Of a stretch of 64,000 nucleotides of DNA, positions 59,300 through 64,000 are shown piece after piece. The stretch covers positions 19,807,614 through 19,871,613 of the forward strand of contig NC_065549.1 in the NCBI RefSeq assembly GCF_022605725.1. The letters run 5' to 3'. The stretch's first letter is position 1, and the number at the start of each line of letters is the position of its first letter. The position numbers were made by a program, and so were the translations under genes. Below the pieces are notes generated by a model. The model had not been told where the DNA came from. It did not search any database and saw only the letters and a list, made by a program, of their open reading frames with translations. Source of the stretch: Anthonomus grandis grandis. Lineage: Eukaryota; Arthropoda; Insecta; Coleoptera; Curculionidae.

Positions 59300-59400
59300 C
59301 ATCGCAACAAAACAATAAATTACTAATTTGATCGGCTAAATATATCGCAGCGCAAGTAGACGAAACTACGGACAACAAAATACTGATCAATGAAGGTGTT
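59300..59400 (+). pseudogene. hAT-like transposase scrap
   Basis: SAKYIAAQVDETTDNKILIN at 59332-59391 resembles the DETTD motif of hAT-type (DUF4371) proteins, whose first catalytic Asp lies there. Nothing else of the domain is readable nearby. Confidence 0.45.
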
Positions 59401-59779
59401 TGGAGTAAATATAAATTCTTAGGTCCTTCGCCTACATCCATCCTGGAAAAAATCTGTGGGAAATTTTATTTCAAGTCAAGATCATATATGAATGTAAAAC
59501 TTATGATTTGTTTTAGATTGTTTCATTTACACTACTATTCTAAAGTATTTAAATCCTTTTGGAGTATCTTAGTCTTGAATTGAAATTATCCTCTAATTGG
59601 CTAGAGATCATCGGCGAAGATTTTAATTTAAAACAAATGCCAATATAGACAAATAATTACCAAAATAAGCCTTCCAAGGTGAGATTTTTAAAAGATTATC
59701 TGAGATATACTATTATCTAACTTTTTAGTAATATTGGTGTTCCTCGAGATATATGGGCTCATCAGATTGCTCAACAAGA

Positions 59780-60330
59780 GAATTTACTTTAGAGTCTGTT
59801 TCAACTTTTTCAATTTTTTTGTCTGGTATATCTTAATATTAAATACACACATACCCATCAGGTGCACATAATAAAAAAAATATATATATTTTGCTCTTTT
59901 TTATATATACTACCTTAAAATTAAGCCTTCCTCGATAAAATAAAAGTGATTCATCCAGACTCAAATATTCCTTGTGTTCCTTATCAGTGTGTCTTAGCAT
60001 ACATTTTCAGCTTATGCTATTTGAGGTTAGAGCCAGAAAAATATCGAATTCCCTGTAATCAATTCCTATCAATAGCTGCCTAACATCCATAGTTCAAAGC
60101 CTTTCAACTATCTAAAGTGCGCTCATGTCTTCCGTTATATTGCTTCATATTTTTGCTATATTATGATCAAAAATAAAGTCAGAAAAATTTTGAACAAACT
60201 TATTCCATTGATCTAAAGAAAGTATTTAGGTTTTTTCTTGAATTGCACTGTCAGAGCTGCTGCTAATATCGCTGACTCTTGGATTGATAATTAGGATCAA
60301 TTAAATTAAACTGAGTATACTTCAAATGGA
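59780..60330 (-). pseudogene. piggyBac-like transposase fragment
   Basis: The minus strand reads ISSSSDSAIQEKT and LDQWNKFVQNFSDFIFD (60280-60160), then after frame changes YLSLDESLLFYRGRLNFKVV and LLCAPDGYV (59975-59840). DE-LL-RGRL-F and PDGY are the signature around the first catalytic Asp of piggyBac transposases. Many stops. Confidence 0.75.
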
Positions 60331-61720
60331 TTCAAGTATCAAAATGTCTTTTTACTAAATTCTTTTTACAAATTGGCAAAAAACAGGTGATAGCCCTTGG
60401 ACACTAGGTCGTAGTCTGTGTTATAATAAATCCGTTAATGCCATCCGTGCGCGCGCCATCGCATTTTTGCCATATTTTACCGATTTTCATCAACAATAAA
60501 TTATACCTGTTATGGTATGTACATTTTATGTGACTGGTATGAGTGTAAGTATGCTATGACGAAAATTATTTAAATTAAATCACTTCACCATAATTGTTTG
60601 CTTCAAACTGAAGTGATATGAATGTAGTTATGTAATAATAAAAACTGGTCAATGTCATTGCTGACCTTGTTGTTGTGAGGTTGATTATGACATATCTGTC
60701 TCGTCGAATTGCAATGAATTTGGGAAAAAAAATGTACATTCTTTATGCCCACTGTTTCTTTAAAAAAATGAATGGTTTATTGGTTTGGAAATAAAACAAA
60801 TAGTCATAATTATTGCTGTGGTGGCAACAGAATTTATTTAAGGGATGTTTCTCAAACAAATTATTTGTCTGTACATACAAGAAGTAAAGTTTTATTATTT
60901 ATTTATACCAAAGTGGTTTTTTTGTAAATAAAATACAAGCTATTGTTAAGTTACTTAAGTTTAAGATTCTAGTATTCATTCCGTATGGGATAAAACAGTT
61001 ACTATATATTTAGGAAATTTGTAAAATAATGTGTATTTAGGTTTAGGATAGCGTTTTTTTACGTGTAAATTAGGTTCACAGAATTATTGTTTTAGTTGTA
61101 AATTATAAAGGAATTAAGTCTACAGGGTCAGAAAATAACAGCTGAAAAATTGATGCTAAATAGAAAATAAAATATGCGCCAAACTAAACACATACAAAGC
61201 ATATCAAATGTTATAAAATTGTTCTCTATTCTTATTGGGCTGATCTTCTAATAACTGACCCTGCAGAAAATTCTGTATTTTCTCTATGTAATATATATTT
61301 TTTGGGCCTAAAATGCATGACTTTCATTAGTCTCTTTTTTTATTTGCCCATTTTTTGTAACTAGAAGTAAAAAGTATAATAACCTAAGGTTTATTTAGTG
61401 GAAAAGTGTGTGAAAATAAGCATATTTAATTTCCAAGAATTCAAAAAGTTATAATTCGTCTTTATTATACTTGCGTGATTTATTCTCAGTTTTAAAAATC
61501 TTTATATTAACTCAAACTCATTAATCCCTGCTCTAATACGTGGACAAACAAGCGAAGTAAGCGGCTGTAGGGTCAATTGTGGTAATTGTTGAGGATATTT
61601 AATGTTTTGACTTGCTAAACGATTTTTGTGGACATCACGCATTATGTTATATATGTGAATTAGCAGTCACATAGCTCATAGTATATTCTTTGATAATAAC
61701 TAGTGGTTTTCTGTAATTAC
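60331..61720. other. Intergenic, AT-rich, unrecognised
   Basis: No frame or repeat identified by eye. A cgtgcgcgcgcc patch lies at 60447-60458. Confidence 0.5.
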
Positions 61721-61936
61721 AAGTCACATTAAGATAAAAAAAATATATTCAACATGCTTGTCCGTTTACATTTGCCCCTACTCGTTAGGGGTAATTGTAA
61801 ACAAGCATCTCTTGACACATTACTCTACCAGAAAAAAACCTGGGGTAAATATAAACGAACTATATAAAGTCGCTGTGTAGCAAAATATTTTTTGATATAA
61901 GTCGTGTTTACATTTACCCCAAAATAATGTGACCTT
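61721..61936. repeat. Inverted array of GTTTACATTTACCCC units
   Basis: Four units in alternating orientation: 61764-61779 (+), 61787-61802 (-), 61842-61856 (-), 61906-61920 (+), framed by aagtcacatta (61721-61731) and its complement taatgtgacctt (61925-61936). Either a small MITE or the end of the neighbouring pogo element. Confidence 0.75.
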
Positions 61937-62094
61937 AAAGGTTTTGCTTGCAATATAAATGAAAAATCGAGATAAAAGTAAATATTTTCCAACAGTTCTG
62001 TTTATTTTAACTAAAACTAAACTATTTTTGAGAACGCTAATAAAAGAAATTTATTCTAAGTATGTAATTATAATAATATTATAGCTATAAAAAA

Positions 62095-64000
62095 TTAGTT
62101 TTGCTCATAAACAGGAACTATTGCTGGAAAGTTGTATAGTATTCTCTCTCCCTTCATTTGAATGCCAGGATCGGGAAGCACACCAATGATTTGATTCAAG
62201 GTTATATAACTGACATCAGTTTCAACAATGTTGAAAAGCATTTTTGATGCATCCCAGGATTTAGGACCAGTCACTTTGATTTCCGTTGATTTTTCATCCA
62301 CAGCTTCAATTAAACACACATATTTAAAAAAAGTACTCTTTCTCTTTCCACTTTATTTAAGCTCTATATCTTGTTTTTCCGGTTCTGCCCAATCTATTTC
62401 ATCATCAGTATCACCTAGACTTATTTCTCCATCAGAACTTTCCGATTCTGCAACTGGTTCACTTCTCATTTTTTTCAATTTCGGCTCTAACTTTTTGTTG
62501 TCGGATTAGCCTTTTTTCTTCCTTTATTTTTCTTCTTTTCTTCTGCTGCTCTTAGTCTTTCCAAGACTTGGTTGGTTGTTAATACCTCTCCATATCTTTG
62601 TTGCTTTAATCTCGTATGACTTGTTTTTTCTCTTCGACAATATCTTCACGGCGGCTGAGTGGCAAGAATATGTTGGTAATTTCTGTCGATTTACTGATAG
62701 ACGATGCCGTCGATGGTTGTGGACTATGGGTAGATGCCACTAATAATTTTTGGGAGTCAGTTGACGATGTAGAAGGCTGCTCTCGGCTTTCAGCTGATGA
62801 CACTGAATGATGTTGACTACAACATGATGAAGTTGAAGGCATTTGATCGTCGACCGTGGGTAGAAGTGGGTTTGGTTTAGAAATTGCAACAACAGTTAAT
62901 TTAGAGGATACTGGTTGGATAATAATAGCATCGGATGTTACAGATTTCGGAGCTTTGAGGGCAGCTTCGTATTTGGCCAAGTCTTCTGGAGTAAATTCAT
63001 TTTGTGGGAATTTGTTTCGATCAACTGGGTATACGCCAGTATTTTTAAATCCAGATATAATATTGCTAGAAACCATAGACTAGGTAATGCCAAGTAATTC
63101 GGTAAATTTTTCCTTAGTTAGCCGTCCACACCCTCGTCCCATTTGTTCCTTACCAAACTTCACCAATTGTTTATTCCAGTTCACCTTTAAGGGTCCGAAG
63201 ACACACTTGTCCAAAGGCTGAAGCTTATCTGTAAGATGGCTTGGAACCTTTATCAAAATAATATTGTTGTGCATTGCCTCTTCAATAATTCTGACGCTCA
63301 TATGACTGCTGTGACCATCATACAACAGTAGAGCTGCTTGATCTAGAAGGTTTTGGGAAGTTCTTAAATCTTTAATGTGAGGTATAAACCCTGTCGTAAA
63401 CCACTGGAAAAATTGCGGCTCCTCCATCCATCCATTAGTGGAGGCCGCATATAGAGTTCCTGGATAGGCGCTATTGGAAGTCCAACGAGCCTAAACTCCA
63501 GCTCCCTTGAATACGATGAGCGGTGGAAGTGCTTTTCCATCGGCAGAAACACATCCTAAGACTGTCGTCGACTCTCTTCCAGAGCCTCCAGAAGATATCC
63601 GGCACAGGGCCTTTCCTTTCTCTCAAATTGCCCTGATACGATAGGGATCATTATTAAAACCTGACTCGTCAGCATTAAAAATAAAGCTTCCTTTATCATC
63701 TAAATTATTTTTATCAATGATTCTTTTCAGGTCATCAAAAAAAATGGTAGACGATCTCAGGTTTTCTAGCATCCTTCCGCAGTTTTTGCAAATGTTCCGG
63801 TTTCTTAAGAAACAGTTCAGGATGTCTTCTCATGAATGAGTAGTACCAGTCTTCTTCCGGTACTCCATTTTTAAATGGTGTTCCTAAACCTTTTGCATTA
63901 ACATACTCTCCAACCAGTTGTCTAAGTTCTGCTTTGTCACATAGTAGACCCATCGCAGTACGTGCCAATAAACATTTCACTATTTCATTTTCGATATCTG
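62095..64000 (-). pseudogene. pogo/CENP-B-type transposase (cut by window edge)
   Basis: From right: HTH/CENP-B part (DKAELRQLVGEYVNAKGLGT, EEDWYYSFMRRHPELFLKKP, 63980-63735); FIFNADESGFNNDP (first Asp, about 63670); TTVLGCVSADGKALPPLIVF; the 63427-63080 frame with LYDGHSSHM (second Asp) and LQPLDKCVFGPLK (third Asp, 35 residues between); then a Ser-rich tail (63076-62606) and a final part (62319-62095). Stops or frameshifts near 63625, 63495, 63080 and 62500. A DDE_1 family element, unusually well preserved for this window. Confidence 0.88.

Larger units (their letters stand above)
58201..59320 (+). other. PIAS 3' UTR and flank
   Basis: Non-coding, with a candidate poly(A) signal at 58650. 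The hairpin at 59110-59148 and a tacagggtgttatag motif at about 59230 suggest that TE sequence starts by 59.1 kb. Confidence 0.55.

Overview
This is an AT-rich stretch of an insect genome. It carries one recognisable host gene, the SUMO E3 ligase PIAS / Su(var)2-10, on the + strand. Eight coding exons were read from the sequence, running from 10263 to the stop codon at 58200. Their junctions are GT-AG and their phases all agree. In order they encode a SAP domain, a glutamine/threonine-rich linker, the PINIT domain, the SP-RING (MIZ) zinc domain, an acidic SUMO-interacting motif and a Ser/Thr/Pro-rich tail. The first codons, promoter and 5' UTR were not located. The insect assignment rests on the gene, the intron sizes and the TE community. 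A beetle is a guess I cannot test from the sequence.

Almost everything else is mobile DNA, sitting upstream of the gene (1-10262), inside its introns, or downstream (after about 58660). The upstream 10 kb holds broken non-LTR retrotransposons, including one with a zinc-knuckle ORF1 and an ORF2 (about 4.1-8.1 kb). Intron A (10433-29568, 19 kb) holds an internally deleted Gypsy-type LTR element with both LTRs, decayed IS630/Tc1/mariner elements, an interrupted long-TIR transposon with two LINEs inside it (17147-22275), a tandemly duplicated Tc1 fragment (22543-23416) and a second long-TIR element (26695-28845). The 30.2-33.0 kb intron holds a decayed mariner; the 33.6-36.2 kb intron holds a LINE tail.

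The 15.6-kb intron between the SP-RING exon and the SIM exon (36628-52252) is the most layered part. It has a minus-strand LINE split by a hAT-like insert, an IS630-like transposase, a 116-bp snap-back MITE with TTA duplications, three overlapping LINE pieces, a Penelope-like element and a mariner with about 290-bp TIRs. Directly next to that mariner is a 1.5-kb foldback element with arms of about 700 bp. The last intron (52427-57919) is mostly featureless AT-rich DNA with one mariner scrap and a 28-bp perfect inverted repeat. Downstream lie hAT-like and piggyBac-like scraps and a fairly well-preserved pogo/CENP-B-type transposase cut by the right edge.

The most interesting signals are these. 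A nearly complete hammerhead-ribozyme fold lies in the Penelope-like element (46025-46069, minus), with two degenerate relatives elsewhere. The giant foldback shares its target TATA with its mariner neighbour. A templated-insertion repair scar at 11925-12013 matches DNA 2.1 kb upstream. An in-frame intron-retention end of PIAS lies at 52427-52500. A mariner carries an inverted copy of its own transposase 5' region. All element calls come from reading translations and repeats by eye, without database searches.
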